A DNA stretch of 64,000 nucleotides, from assembly GCA_900074745.1 (NCBI GenBank), contig LT598468.1, positions 496,001 through 560,000 of the forward strand. Reading direction: 5' to 3'. Positions 8,737-18,605 of this stretch are shown piece after piece; the stretch's first letter is position 1; every line of letters starts with the position of its first letter. The notes beneath the pieces were generated by a model, which was not told the origin of the DNA, made no database searches, and was given only the letters and a program-made list of their open reading frames with translations. A program made the position numbers and the translations under genes. This DNA is from Lachancea mirantina (lineage: Eukaryota > Ascomycota > Saccharomycetes > Saccharomycetales > Saccharomycetaceae).

Positions 8737-10207
8737 CTACTCGGCAGCGTCAAGATCAGCATCAGCGTCAGCGTCCACCTCACTTTCTTCCTCGTCGCTG
8801 CCATCTCTACCGATGAAAGGCTTGTACACCGTGAGTAGGCCATCGGCATCGACACAGCCAACAACACCGTCAACGATAGGATGAACAGCTACAGTACCTC
8901 TTTTGTTCAAACTCCCAATGGACCTTCTGCCACCACCTGTGTGTAAAAATTTGAGACATTGTTGTTGCAATTCTTCTGAATTCATGAGTTCGTCACCATT
9001 ATGTTCTCCATCGCGTGCGAAAACGTATTCTAAATCCCAGTGGTAAACGTTTCCACTGCCTCCAACAGAAATAAACTCGCTAGGTGAAGAAGGGTTGAAT
9101 TGGACGTCAGCAACAGAATCTCCACCCGAGTGGTATAGACTCACGATTTCCATGGGTTCCGTTTTCGCGTGCATCGCAGATGCTATAGTCCGCAAATCCC
9201 AGAGCTTCAGCACACCAGTACTCGAACCCGTGATAAACAAGGTCTGAACCACATGCGAAACATCGAAACAGGTCAGTTTCCCACTGTTCACGTCGGTCAA
9301 ACTCCACAATGGGAGCCCGTCGCCACGCGTGTCATAAAAGCGCACTCGGTTGTCATCCGAACACACGCTGAATAAATGGTTGTCGTGGAACTTGACCGTG
9401 TGAGTCACGGTGGTGTCCTTGATGTGAATGGTCCGCAAGAGTTCACCAGGCGACTGGGAGTTGTCTACTAGTTTGAGAATGCTGTGTTCGTCGCGTCCAC
9501 CGTTGGTCATGCTTTGCTGGGACTTGACTACGGTTTCTCCGTCGACCGAGGAGGCAAAATCCACGACAATCTCGTTCCGGGCTTTCTGAGTGTGTATCAT
9601 GGAGTAACTCGTCGAGGGGCCCATCATTTCGGCCATCACGTAGACAGGAACTTTGCATTCCTCCTTGAACCACGCCAACGATCCATTTGAGGCCATTGCG
9701 ATGAAATCCGCGTCGGGACCTCCGATATACTCCAACTTGATAATTGTTTCACCCTGATAGATCCACCTTGGCGAAACGGGGCCCGCCATACTTGCAAGGT
9801 TAGGATCGAATTGAGGCTCTGGAAGATCTCCTGTTACCGTGTGCAGCCCAAGTGGAAGTTGAAATTCAACTTCAAACACTTCACTCCCTTGAGAACAAAG
9901 AAGTGAAGCATTCAATATACCTTTTTCTCTGTCAGGCTCAATTTTATGCGAAAACGTCACCGCTTTCGGAATTTTATCGCTATTGTCAAACAGTGTGGTA
10001 AACGCCGGTTTGAAGCTTGATATATGCTGATAAAGCGAGGGAATTGATTTCTTCCAAATCTTAAATTCCTCGTTCCGAACTTTATTCTTTCTTGGCTCTG
10101 AAATGTTTCCTAGTTAGAAGCTGTTCGGCAAATTGCAATTGCAAATCTCAATTCATTTCAATGCATTTCATTGACACTTCCCGATTGACCTAACACATAC
10201 CACTCAT
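8737..10207 (-). CDS. WTM1: WD-repeat transcriptional modulator (Wtm1/Wtm2/Ume1), two exons
   Basis: The product is 455 residues, made from exon 1 at 10207-10201 (ATG AGT G) and exon 2 at 10097-8737. The joined N-terminus, MSEPRKNKVRNEEFKIWKKS followed by IPSLYQHISSFKPAF, aligns with the Wtm1 start (VWKSSTPSTYEHISSLRPKF); without exon 1 the frame has no ATG before the conserved region. Several WD-like repeats follow (VRFYDTRGD, LKLWDLRT, VYHWDLEY), then an acidic tail with DADADADLD. In S. cerevisiae Wtm1/2 anchor ribonucleotide reductase small subunits in the nucleus and affect silencing; Ume1 joins the Rpd3 complex. The gene sits between MKK and SPP1, as UME1 does. The three S. cerevisiae paralogues lack this intron as far as I know. 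Confidence 0.92.
10098..10200 (-). other. WTM1 intron (103 nt)
   Basis: Donor GTATGT (10200-10195), branch CTAAC (10117-10113) and acceptor TTTCAG ending at 10098. It interrupts codon 3 after a 7-nt coding exon. The joined frame is open and restores the conserved N-terminus. An in-frame TAA just above the acceptor shows that the upstream sequence is not coding in this frame. Confidence 0.85.
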
Positions 10208-10327
10208 GGCAATGATCTCTTGTCCTTTGCGCGAACTTCCCGCATCGTTTAGGCCAAATTAGGAGACAGTATCAAGTTGATCTCTACCTATATTATACCA
10301 CCTGAGAAAATGGGATCATTAAAATGC

Positions 10328-10335
10328 TTACCCGG
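10328..10335 (-). promoter_or_regulatory. Reb1-type site in the WTM1 promoter
   Basis: TTACCCGG matches the Reb1 core (CGGGTAA on the other strand) and lies about 120 bp upstream of the WTM1 ATG. The rest of the spacer up to 10639 shows no gene I can support. Confidence 0.45.
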
Positions 10336-10639
10336 CTTCCTCGATCATATCTCGTGGCTTCGCCGCACAAGCAGCAGTCGCATCGGGTGGTAACCCACAG
10401 ATGGCCTCCCCCCAGAAAAGGCCGGTGGTTTGCGTAGCATAATGACGTGGACGTTTCAACGGTTAAGGCGAGAGTAGCAAGATTGCCGGCTTTTTGATCG
10501 TTCTTGGTCGTGAAAATGAACGACGAGCTGGGTTGTCTTATGTAATCGACGTCAGGGACAGGGCGTTGCAGAAGAAAGAATTTGTTAATAGCATTGCTGA
10601 AGTCGGTAAATGGTTCCCCGATTGGCGCAAGGTCGTCAA

Positions 10640-11188
10640 TTACTCACCCTTGGACGATGCTTCGGGGTTGAAATTCTGATTCATGATATTTTTGGTAGAA
10701 TTCTCAAGACGGACGGTGCCCAAGCCCGCCACGCCACGTCGAGGTCTTTTAGGTTTCTTGAAATTTTGTATGCGAAACAGTGGCCTCAGCGGTTTTTGGC
10801 CATCAAAGTCAAATGACGTTTGCCATGCATTAGCGTACTCTAGCGAGCACATGCCGTCCACGGGCGAAACAAAAGTCAGGGGACCAGGAGCAGAAACACC
10901 TGCTTTGCCATGGTTTGCCACATGTGTTTGCTTTTCCCAGTTCTGAAATTTCGAATGCTGTTTGATGACGAGATCACATCGTTCGTTGTTAGTTTGTTGT
11001 TGTCGGGATCCTTTCTTCTGACCTAGTACAATCTTCTCTATCTTCCCACCCTCAAACTTATGCAAAACCACCGGCAAACTATCGCCTGTGCCACTACTTT
11101 TGTTACCCACTTTCGACTCTTGCGATGCTTCAGTGTCCCTGGCACGCGTTTTCTTTGAGTTCTTCGGGTCCACCAATATAACTTTCAT
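10640..11188 (-). CDS. Uncharacterised basic protein between WTM1 and SPP1
   Basis: This is a 182-residue frame from the first ATG (11188); the frame is open slightly further upstream without an ATG. I do not recognise it. It is rich in Lys, Asn, Ser and Gln and looks largely disordered, with no membrane segment or zinc site. Two stretches look more ordered: LPVVLHKFEGGKIEKIVLG (residues ~38-56) and a region rich in Phe and basic residues, ending FKKPKRPRRG, near 145. S. cerevisiae has no gene at this place between UME1 and SPP1 as far as I recall. The stop overlaps GGTGAGTAA, so a GTGAGT donor and a further exon cannot be excluded, though I found no convincing branch and acceptor. Length and good ATG make it a probable real gene. 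Confidence 0.55.
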   Translation of the reverse strand: MKVILVDPKNSKKTRARDTEASQESKVGNKSSGTGDSLPVVLHKFEGGKIEKIVLGQKKGSRQQQTNNERCDLVIKQHSKFQNWEKQTHVANHGKAGVSAPGPLTFVSPVDGMCSLEYANAWQTSFDFDGQKPLRPLFRIQNFKKPKRPRRGVAGLGTVRLENSTKNIMNQNFNPEASSKGE

Positions 11189-11527
11189 ATTCAACTTTGA
11201 ACTCCGGTTCGGCAAGTACGGTTACTGGATGAGAAACATGCTAATTGAACCAATGCTTTTAGACTGAGAGTTCAGCATTTCAATCTTCACCAGTCTTTGT
11301 TTTTCATCGTTCTTGGTAACGGTGTCGTTAACAAGCATTTGAGTATATACAAGTTATCACTCCGCACTGTGAGATGGAGTTTGAGTATGCATGGGTAAGG
11401 TGTTCGAAGCCCACCATCTATCTCCTTGACTCTATGAGAGTGCCAGCTACGTCAAAATATGGTACCCTTTATAGTTCCTCACTTTGCGGTAATAAATCTT
11501 TCTAGTGAAAGTGGCGTTAAAGTAGCG
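11189..11527. other. Spacer between the unknown gene and SPP1
   Basis: About 340 bp form the promoter of the minus-strand unknown gene and the 3' flank of SPP1. No gene or repeat is evident. Confidence 0.5.
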
Positions 11528-12571
11528 TCAGCGCGTTGTATCTTGTATAGCCCCGCCTCCAACTTTGTTACATATCTTATGCTTTCGCAATAGCATTTCG
11601 TGGAATTGCAGCGTCAATTCTTCGTTTCGTTGTTTTTTCAGCAAATCTATACGTTGTAACGACGTTTGGACGGATTCCTGTTCATACTGTAGCGTCCGTT
11701 GCTCAATGCCTGTCCAGTCTAGATGCTTGCTGCACCGCACTTTACAACACACTCCATGCAAATCTTCAACGGTCTCCTTCTCTTCGTGAAATTGTCGCAC
11801 GAAATCAGCAGCATCGCGTGGAATTTTTTTGTCGACGCTGAATCCGCAAATGCCCCGCGGGGCACGAGCCTTCTTGCGAGTTCTACCATCACCTTTCTCC
11901 TCGGCACCACCATTACTGAAAAGAAGCTCGTTGACGACCTTGATCCATGCGATATACCTGTCAAGTGTCGGAAGCGTGCCCTCAGTAATTAGTCTTTGGG
12001 CTTCAATCAATCTTGACATTTTGACGTCCAAGTCATCTTTGAAAACGCCACTGCCAAAAATGGCATCGTACGTGTCTGGATCGAGGTCTCGTGAAGCCGG
12101 TGCCAAGCCAAGGGACCCAATTTCTCGAAATTGTTTGAAACTCCGTCCACTTGTCATTTTGTGAATTACCTCCCGCGACCCATACCGTCCACAGTCTAAG
12201 CGTCGCGAAATTCCACGAAGGTATTCAATTCCATGCTCTTTACTGCAGTATTTGCTATTTTCGTCACAACTCCTGTAACAATCAGACACTCGACATTTGC
12301 GTCTCCAAACGGTTTTCGGAAGCTTCCCAGTAATTGCTCCAGGTCCTGTGACACCAGCTTGACAATATGGACAATAGAACGAAAACACCAACTCCTTATA
12401 CTCTAATGGAATTCTCAAGCATTTGAAATGAAACCAATCATCACATCCATCACATCCTACCATTAATTCGCCAGAATCGGGTTTTTTACAAATGCAGAAC
12501 AGCTCTTCGCAGGTGTTCGGATCGTATTTTGTAGTATCAAGAGGAGGACACCATTCTGGAAGAGGAACCAT
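11528..12571 (-). CDS. SPP1: PHD-finger subunit of the COMPASS (Set1C) H3K4 methyltransferase
   Basis: The product is 347 residues (S. cerevisiae 353). I start at the ATG at 12571 (MVPLPEWCPP), matching the family start MSLPQWCPP; the frame is open upstream without an ATG. The PHD finger is complete as C4HC3: C26, C28, C40, C43, H48, C51, C67, C70. A second Cys-rich segment, CRVSDCYRSCDENSKYCSKEH (about residues 88-108), also fits the family. Spp1 reads H3K4me2/3, raises Set1 trimethylation and tethers meiotic break sites to the chromosome axis. It corresponds to YPL138C, next to UME1. Confidence 0.96.
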   Translation of the reverse strand: MVPLPEWCPPLDTTKYDPNTCEELFCICKKPDSGELMVGCDGCDDWFHFKCLRIPLEYKELVFSFYCPYCQAGVTGPGAITGKLPKTVWRRKCRVSDCYRSCDENSKYCSKEHGIEYLRGISRRLDCGRYGSREVIHKMTSGRSFKQFREIGSLGLAPASRDLDPDTYDAIFGSGVFKDDLDVKMSRLIEAQRLITEGTLPTLDRYIAWIKVVNELLFSNGGAEEKGDGRTRKKARAPRGICGFSVDKKIPRDAADFVRQFHEEKETVEDLHGVCCKVRCSKHLDWTGIEQRTLQYEQESVQTSLQRIDLLKKQRNEELTLQFHEMLLRKHKICNKVGGGAIQDTTR

Positions 12572-12720
12572 GCTCAAAGGCCTAGAATCCAACGGACCAC
12601 CTATTAGAAGGAGGCCAAGCTATCAGGCAATGTGATCTTTGGCTTGTTTAGTTTTTCAAGCTTCAACGCGATCCGTCATATACCTTTCGAAAAATTCCAG
12701 TCACCTTGAAAGTTTATGAG

Positions 12721-13590
12721 ATGAGTCCGAAAATCACTAAGATGGCTTTACAAGAAATAACACCCGAGCCCCTAACGGATTACCGTCCTTCAGATGATGA
12801 GAAAGGCACCAGGAAGTTGCCGTTGATATTTGAACCCGCTTTCATCAGACGCTGCTTGCACAGAATACAGAAATATTCGGTATGGCCCGTGATGATGTAT
12901 TTCCCGCTTCACGCAACAAATACCTTGATTATACCCGGTATTTCGCCTGAAAGCGCCCCAAATGATGTTCTGATGATGATAAGGGAGATTTTGCCCTCAT
13001 TTACCTCTAAACTCTTACTAGCATCTATGGGCGTTCACGTTTGTAGCGGATTGGTATTGCGAGTTTGGTCAATTATAACCAGAAAATTGCATCGCCGCAG
13101 AAAGGGATACACCATCAGTGACGAGAGAGAGCGAACTTCTCAAAGAAATATTGGGTTAGTTGGTGGACTCTCTGGGTATTTTGTCGGATCTTACCGTCAA
13201 TTGGCATATTCTCCACAAGCGTTATCGGGCTATATTCTGATTCCCGTGATTATCTATCATATGAGACTCATGAAATGGATACCGGCAAGCTTAGATATCG
13301 ACATCGACTTTGATTTTGTTAAATGGCTTCTCCAGCACAACAGTTCAACTATAAAATGGGCCGCTGGTATAATACCTCTCTCGCTTCTTATTTCAACAGG
13401 CGCATACCACATAGTGGCCGGGACTTGCCAATATGCGAACATCTGGCGACTAGAGGCTAGAAAAAGGTTCACATCTGTTTTTCTAGCACTCGTTGGTCTC
13501 GGATTTGCGTCCATTTACAGACTTGCATCATCTAGCAGCCCTAGCTTGGGTCATCAATTTTACGGCGCCATCACGAACAAATTATTATGA
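12721..13590 (+). CDS. MCP1: Mitochondrial outer-membrane protein Mcp1, multispan
   Basis: The product is 289 residues from the first ATG (12721); a second ATG at 12742 is possible. It matches Mcp1 through PLHATNTLIIPGISPESAP, DVLMMIREILPS and the GYILIPVIIYH segment. About five hydrophobic spans are visible, and a basic loop RKLHRRRKG lies between the second and third. Mcp1 acts with Vps13 in mitochondrial lipid homeostasis and can bypass loss of ER-mitochondria tethers. YOR228C lies between WTM2 and HER1 in S. cerevisiae, the same setting. It is divergent from SPP1, sharing a ~150-bp promoter. Confidence 0.93.
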   Translation: MSPKITKMALQEITPEPLTDYRPSDDEKGTRKLPLIFEPAFIRRCLHRIQKYSVWPVMMYFPLHATNTLIIPGISPESAPNDVLMMIREILPSFTSKLLLASMGVHVCSGLVLRVWSIITRKLHRRRKGYTISDERERTSQRNIGLVGGLSGYFVGSYRQLAYSPQALSGYILIPVIIYHMRLMKWIPASLDIDIDFDFVKWLLQHNSSTIKWAAGIIPLSLLISTGAYHIVAGTCQYANIWRLEARKRFTSVFLALVGLGFASIYRLASSSSPSLGHQFYGAITNKLL

Positions 13591-13817
13591 CTTCCACTGA
13601 TTTTGTCTTCACCATTTTGTCAATCAAGGCTAAACTACATATCAGAATACATATTTAAATTCTTTGGGGTTATCACAATGCAGTCGGCTACCAAGTTTAT
13701 CTTGCAAGACCAGTAAAAAACCAGTGAAAATTCATTGATTATCTGTAAAATAGCGGGCGATTTGATAAGATGCAAGCGCCAAGCGATCGAAATGATGTAA
13801 TAAAGAAACGCTACGAA

Positions 13818-16800
13818 CTACTTGTTCGACCTAGTGCGGCTCAAATTGTTGAGAACTATGTCATAAGTTTCATCCACTTTCTCATTTTTTTCCTCATCCG
13901 ATGAAATATCAGAACCGCTTTCACTAGATTTGAAAGCTGCGCTAATTATCGAAGCCTTTTGGGCAGATTCATCAGAATGCGAGGACATGGGGTGGACCGG
14001 ATGTCCATAAATGTTGTCTAATGTAACGCGGTTGTGATTTACATTTTGTATCAGTTCTTCTATCGATTTGATACCTTTGGCTCTCATCACCGCATCTTTG
14101 AGCTCGGCTCCCGTGGGGACTCTTCCTACCAGAGCTTGAGGTGGTTGTTGAGTTGGTCCAGGAGAGCTTGAAGAAGACTTAAAAACCTGTTCATCATTTG
14201 TCTTGGTGACTTCTTTGATGTGTGCCGGTTTTTCGGGGGGATTGTCGGGATAAATCGACCGTTGTTGCTGGACAAAGAAACCCCATTTATGGAATTCACC
14301 TTCTTCTTCCTCTTGCTTTTTGCCAACTAACGACACATGCGAAGAGGTTTTCGATAAGATCGGCCTTCCAGTCGTTAAATCTATGGTTCTTCCAGAGTCC
14401 GTAGCCATCAAGTGAGGTCTGACTTGGGCGCCATTTTCAGTGTCAACACTGGCAGTCATTGGATCGCTATCGGTCAGTGTTTGACCAGCAGTGGTCTCAA
14501 TCCCTACCATTTCGGCAACTTGAGGATGCGATTTCAAAACATCCAGAATATTCGAAAGACTATTCTCTAGCAAAAGCAATCTGAGCAAGTTTTCCTTCCC
14601 TTGAAGATTTAATTCACCTTTACTTCTCTTTTCAAACAGTTGGTCAATGGTGTTCTGCACATTATGGTCAACCCGAGTAAATTTCTCCCAATACCTCTTG
14701 AGTAGATACCTTCTGGTGGCATCTGTCTCTATACCCTCGAAATTGTTAAATTTTTCAAACATGTTTTCCGCTGTTTCTGCGAGTAAAGTGCCATCAAAGA
14801 GTAAATCGTCTTGACTCGCCACTTCATCGAATTCAAAGTCATGTTGCATTCTACGCATGAGACTCAGGGCAATACGTGAAGAAATTTCATCTGGAATATT
14901 CGCGTAGTCAACATCCAAGTTTGTAACTTTGCTCGATTGCCTGACAAAATCGTACAAACCTGCGCAAGCACCCGTACTCAAAGCTTCTTTTGGTAAATTC
15001 AGAATCGAAACGTGCAAAAGTTCCTTGCATTTGGTTAGGATGCTGGCCATCATTGCCAATTCTCGACCTGAAAAATCTTCATTGTCGATATGAAGCCGCT
15101 TAAGATTGGCAAACCGAGGAAGATACTTGTTCAGATAGGGAAGGATGTCCGGAAAGATCTGTGGCAAGCTGCTTAAATCCAAAAAGTAAAGATTGGGCAG
15201 TTTTGACAGAGATCGAAGAACTAAAGCAGCGTCATAGGCACTCTGTATGTTGGTGTTGTTAAGAGTGAAATACTGAAGATCTGGGAAGCTCAGGGTACTC
15301 AATTTACCCACCAGCGGCTTGATAAAGTCGCTCAAATCATTAAATGCTAAGTCCACGCCTTGAACCTTATAATCACTGGCCCATGTAAAGATGAACTTGA
15401 GCTGTTGCGCATTAAGGTCACACTGGGCAAGCCCCAGGCGTTTCTTGTTTCCAACACCTGCCATAGCGTAAGCGTTCAAAAGATGTATGAAAGTGTCTAA
15501 GCTTTCAAACTTGATGCCGTTGATTAGTAACTCTTCCAGAGGTCTCCCTCGCCTTAACTGTAAAATGTTGATGAAGAGTTGCCAATCCATGTTTGACCGT
15601 AATAGTTCTTCGCGAGTGTCGGACTTGATCTTAGTTTGAGAGATATCTAATTTCACAATTGATTCATTCATCAAAAGGAATTTGCATAAGAGTTTCCAGC
15701 CAGCGGCATCGATTGTGACGTTTCTAAGTCCAACCTTCTCGACAAATTTGGAGTTCACGAGCGAAGACATGACAATTCTGAACATCTCCGGAGACAGATA
15801 TACGTTGTCAAATATTATGTTGTGAATGGGAACAATGGAAATGAAATCGCAGAAGGATAGAATGTCTATGAGTGTAGGTCGAGGATTTAAAAATTTGAGC
15901 GTTTGCAATGGTGCAGTTCTGTTCTTTACCTGTCTCAAGGTCGAGGGAATGGGTAATATTTCGCGGAGATGACAACATCTGGTGTATATTCTGTCTAATG
16001 TCAGTTTGTCATCTGCGCTTGAAGCGTGAGAGTCGATGTCCTCTTGAAAATGGTTTTCATGCATATGAATTGGTTTGTCAATTTCTAGATTCCGCATTTT
16101 TTCATCAATTACAGGGACAGCGGTAGCGGCATTGGCTGCGGCCGAGGTTGACGCAGTCGCCGGTGCGCCGCTACCTGCCTTGGTTTTGAAATTGCTCACT
16201 TCGGTGGCTATCCGTTGAGCTGCGTAGTGAGCCTCTTGTTGATGTTTGTTGGACTCTTGTAAGGCGCGACGGTGGGCGTCCAGCGCTATTTTGTAATCCC
16301 GCGAATCCTTCGAATACTGGGACGAGGCTTGTTCGATGCTGCCTTGTGTGTTGGTGATACCTACCGAGATCGAAGGAGTAGAACTTATCATGTCTTCCGG
16401 CACAAGCACGTTACCTCTTCGAGGCTTGCGGCTAGGAATCTGTTGTGGTGGGTCCATTCCAAACTGGTCGACGGCAAACCGCACGCGGCCGAGGTTTATC
16501 TTGGACAGAGACTCGATGGGTGTGGACTCTCTGCGCGTGTTGCGATTCAAAACGACACGCTCTTCGTGTATGGGTGGTGGGTCTCGCACTTCGGGCGACG
16601 AAGGTTCCTTTAGATAATGCGCCATCGCGGCTGCCAGTGGTTGCGTGCCGCTCGAGTTGGACGCCGAGCGAGACCGCACTTTAGGAATCGACATTGCAGC
16701 CGATTTTTCGGGTTTCTCGCTGCCGCCGTCTTTTTTGTCGCCCTTCAAACCGAGACTGGGCGTTATTTTGTCCGCTGCGCTGTTGCTGTTACGGCGAAAC

Positions 16801-17213
16801 AACGACCCGAACAGGGACTTGCGTGCTTTCTCGCCGTTCGAGACAGAGCGCCGCAGTCCTGATCCCTCGGCTTCACCGTCGACGCTCGTTCGCACACTTC
16901 CGCTTGATTTTCGCGCTGGAGTCTGTGGTAGGATCTGAGTTTGGGCTTGGGCTTGCGTCTGCCGCGGCGGCGGCGCAGCCGCAGCCGCCGCGGCTGTTGT
17001 TGCAGGTTGAACCGGTACTGCAGCAGCAGCTGGCACCTTGGTATCTCCCACAGACGCGGCAGAAATGTTCGAATGGCTCAGAGAGCCATTGGACACCGAC
17101 GATGACCGCGGTTTCCGTACTTCTTTCCGCACATCTTTTCGGGGCTCTTTGTGTTTCCGCTTGCCCTTGTATAGCCAGTCTACGTCGACGTCAACGTCCA
17201 AAAAGTTCCCCAT
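13818..17213 (-). CDS. GIP3: Gip3/Her1 family protein with PP1 docking motif and leucine-rich repeats
   Basis: The product is 1131 residues. The N-terminal ~230 are low-complexity: basic, then Ala/Pro/Gln-rich (residues 61-98), then Ser-rich. A canonical PP1 docking motif RVRF lies at 243-246 inside LGRVRFAVDQFG. From about 440 to 790 there is a leucine-rich region with LRR-like spacing. The C-terminal ~300 residues are disordered, with long Ser runs and an acidic tail. Gip3 binds the phosphatase Glc7 in S. cerevisiae; Her1 is its poorly known WGD paralogue. Position between MCP1 and ISU1 fits both YPL137C and YOR227W. The Ala/Gln stretch is coded by GC-rich repeats, an easy place for length change. 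Confidence 0.92.
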   Translation of the reverse strand: MGNFLDVDVDVDWLYKGKRKHKEPRKDVRKEVRKPRSSSVSNGSLSHSNISAASVGDTKVPAAAAVPVQPATTAAAAAAAPPPRQTQAQAQTQILPQTPARKSSGSVRTSVDGEAEGSGLRRSVSNGEKARKSLFGSLFRRNSNSAADKITPSLGLKGDKKDGGSEKPEKSAAMSIPKVRSRSASNSSGTQPLAAAMAHYLKEPSSPEVRDPPPIHEERVVLNRNTRRESTPIESLSKINLGRVRFAVDQFGMDPPQQIPSRKPRRGNVLVPEDMISSTPSISVGITNTQGSIEQASSQYSKDSRDYKIALDAHRRALQESNKHQQEAHYAAQRIATEVSNFKTKAGSGAPATASTSAAANAATAVPVIDEKMRNLEIDKPIHMHENHFQEDIDSHASSADDKLTLDRIYTRCCHLREILPIPSTLRQVKNRTAPLQTLKFLNPRPTLIDILSFCDFISIVPIHNIIFDNVYLSPEMFRIVMSSLVNSKFVEKVGLRNVTIDAAGWKLLCKFLLMNESIVKLDISQTKIKSDTREELLRSNMDWQLFINILQLRRGRPLEELLINGIKFESLDTFIHLLNAYAMAGVGNKKRLGLAQCDLNAQQLKFIFTWASDYKVQGVDLAFNDLSDFIKPLVGKLSTLSFPDLQYFTLNNTNIQSAYDAALVLRSLSKLPNLYFLDLSSLPQIFPDILPYLNKYLPRFANLKRLHIDNEDFSGRELAMMASILTKCKELLHVSILNLPKEALSTGACAGLYDFVRQSSKVTNLDVDYANIPDEISSRIALSLMRRMQHDFEFDEVASQDDLLFDGTLLAETAENMFEKFNNFEGIETDATRRYLLKRYWEKFTRVDHNVQNTIDQLFEKRSKGELNLQGKENLLRLLLLENSLSNILDVLKSHPQVAEMVGIETTAGQTLTDSDPMTASVDTENGAQVRPHLMATDSGRTIDLTTGRPILSKTSSHVSLVGKKQEEEEGEFHKWGFFVQQQRSIYPDNPPEKPAHIKEVTKTNDEQVFKSSSSSPGPTQQPPQALVGRVPTGAELKDAVMRAKGIKSIEELIQNVNHNRVTLDNIYGHPVHPMSSHSDESAQKASIISAAFKSSESGSDISSDEEKNEKVDETYDIVLNNLSRTRSNK

Positions 17214-17623
17214 CCGTCTGGATGCTCTAAAACACTGGTGTGACCACTACCGCGATCGTCCAGTCTGAATTGTAAGCCCGAGATGCTAAAAGGGATCTCA
17301 CCTAATGGAACTCTGGGACAACTTCAGACGACCCATATGCGAACAGCGAGCGGTGTTACCCGCCCTATCTGAGAAACTTCAAAAAGTTCTCACGTCTTTG
17401 GTCATGTGATCGCGCGGGTGCCCACCCCCTTTTTTTTTCTGTTCTCTCGACCCCTGCTTGCTTTTCTGTGCGGATGAGTAAGGACAACCTACACCCACAA
17501 CCCTCCCCGCTCTTCCCCTCTCCTTCGCTCCCCTCCTTGCACCTCATCTTCCCAGTGGCTTCCTCGAGAATTTGGTGCCAAAAGGCTCGGCGCGGACGGC
17601 GCGTATATCCAACTCCGCCGTTC

Positions 17624-17702
17624 AACCCGCTTTAACCCGCTTCACCCGCAACGGGCGTAGCGGGTGTAGCGGGTGTAGCCCGGCATGCCGCGCTACACCC
17701 GC
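17624..17702. repeat. ACCCGC repeats and a 34-bp imperfect palindrome
   Basis: Three spaced AACCCGC/CACCCGC units (17624-17649) run into two direct copies of CGGGTGTAGC (17661-17680) and then an inverted copy GCTACACCCG (17692-17701). The last direct and inverted copies form a palindrome at 17669-17702 with 17-bp arms and one mismatch around CGGCATGCCG. The 8-bp unit GGGTGTAG and its inverse therefore occur three times in 40 bp. Confidence 0.8.
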
Positions 17703-18268
17703 GGGCCGTCTCGCCCGCGGGGCTTCCGTTCCGTTTTCCTTTGGTCCCCTCGGCGGCACGTCCGCACCCCTAGCGCTGCCACAAACGCACTGCTAACGAA
17801 ACGAGACTCCCCTGTTTCCGCAGGCCAGCTTTTCGATTCTTGAACTGCTTTCTGGGCTGCCCACAAAAGTAAGGGGTTCACGTCTCGGGAGGAACGTCTG
17901 CCGCGGACCGTTGATGATACCTACGAGTACATAAGAAAGGGTGGCCGATACTCGTCGGGAAGGGCACATTCACTTGTAAATGTTCACAATCACTCTTGTT
18001 GTGCCCTGCATCGGGGTTTCTTGTCGGTTTTGTTGTTTGTTGTTTGTTGTGTTTGGCCGCGGAGGGACATGTAGAAGGGAAAGAACGACTTTGTTTTGGT
18101 TTGTTTTCCTAAGGAGAGGCCGCTGGCGGAGACCGCCGCCGGACGAAAGGACGAAAGCGTGCGGGCGTCCGGCACGTGATTATTCGTACAAAGATACACA
18201 CCAGAAGACCGTCAAAAGCGACACAAAACCCATACACACGATTCCGGGTATCGCGTTATACGAAACAG

Positions 18269-18275
18269 TTACCCG
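18269..18275 (-). promoter_or_regulatory. Reb1-type site, distal, upstream of ISU1
   Basis: TTACCCG lies 330 bp upstream of the ISU1 ATG, a full core match to Reb1. Confidence 0.45.
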
Positions 18276-18404
18276 GCTAGACAAGATGGTCACGCGATGA
18301 ACGGAGATAAAATGGACAAACGGTGTTTCCTTGTTTATCTCCGGTTGCTCTCCCTCGTTTCTTTTCTCGCTCCGATGAGTAACGGTGACTACATCGCAGT
18401 TCCG

Positions 18405-18411
18405 TTACCCG
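18405..18411 (-). promoter_or_regulatory. Reb1-type site, proximal, upstream of ISU1
   Basis: TTACCCG lies about 195 bp upstream of the ISU1 ATG, in the same orientation as the site at 18269. Both sit in the same GTTACCCGGC context. Confidence 0.45.
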
Positions 18412-18605
18412 GCCTCGGGTGCAGTTTTCTGCCCCTCATGCACCCATTGGTTTAACTCCAGCCATCTCCGACTCTGGAATAGGTGTCTAGGTTTGCAGCT
18501 ACACCCCGTATTATATAAGTAATCTTTAACAGTTGGTATTTGAGAACAATCGATTTCAAACTCTGCAAAGCTCCACTGTCATCCCCAATAGGCAAATAAC
18601 CAGCA

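Larger units (their letters stand above)
17214..18605. other. 1.4-kb divergent promoter region between GIP3 and ISU1
   Basis: The region holds a pyrimidine-rich stretch (17400-17560), a GC-rich palindromic island (17590-17760), TTTG/TTG repeats (18025-18050) and two Reb1 motifs near ISU1. Several short frames cross it on both strands; none has a recognisable domain. It is unusually long for the window. I checked for tRNA A/B boxes and saw none. Confidence 0.5.
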
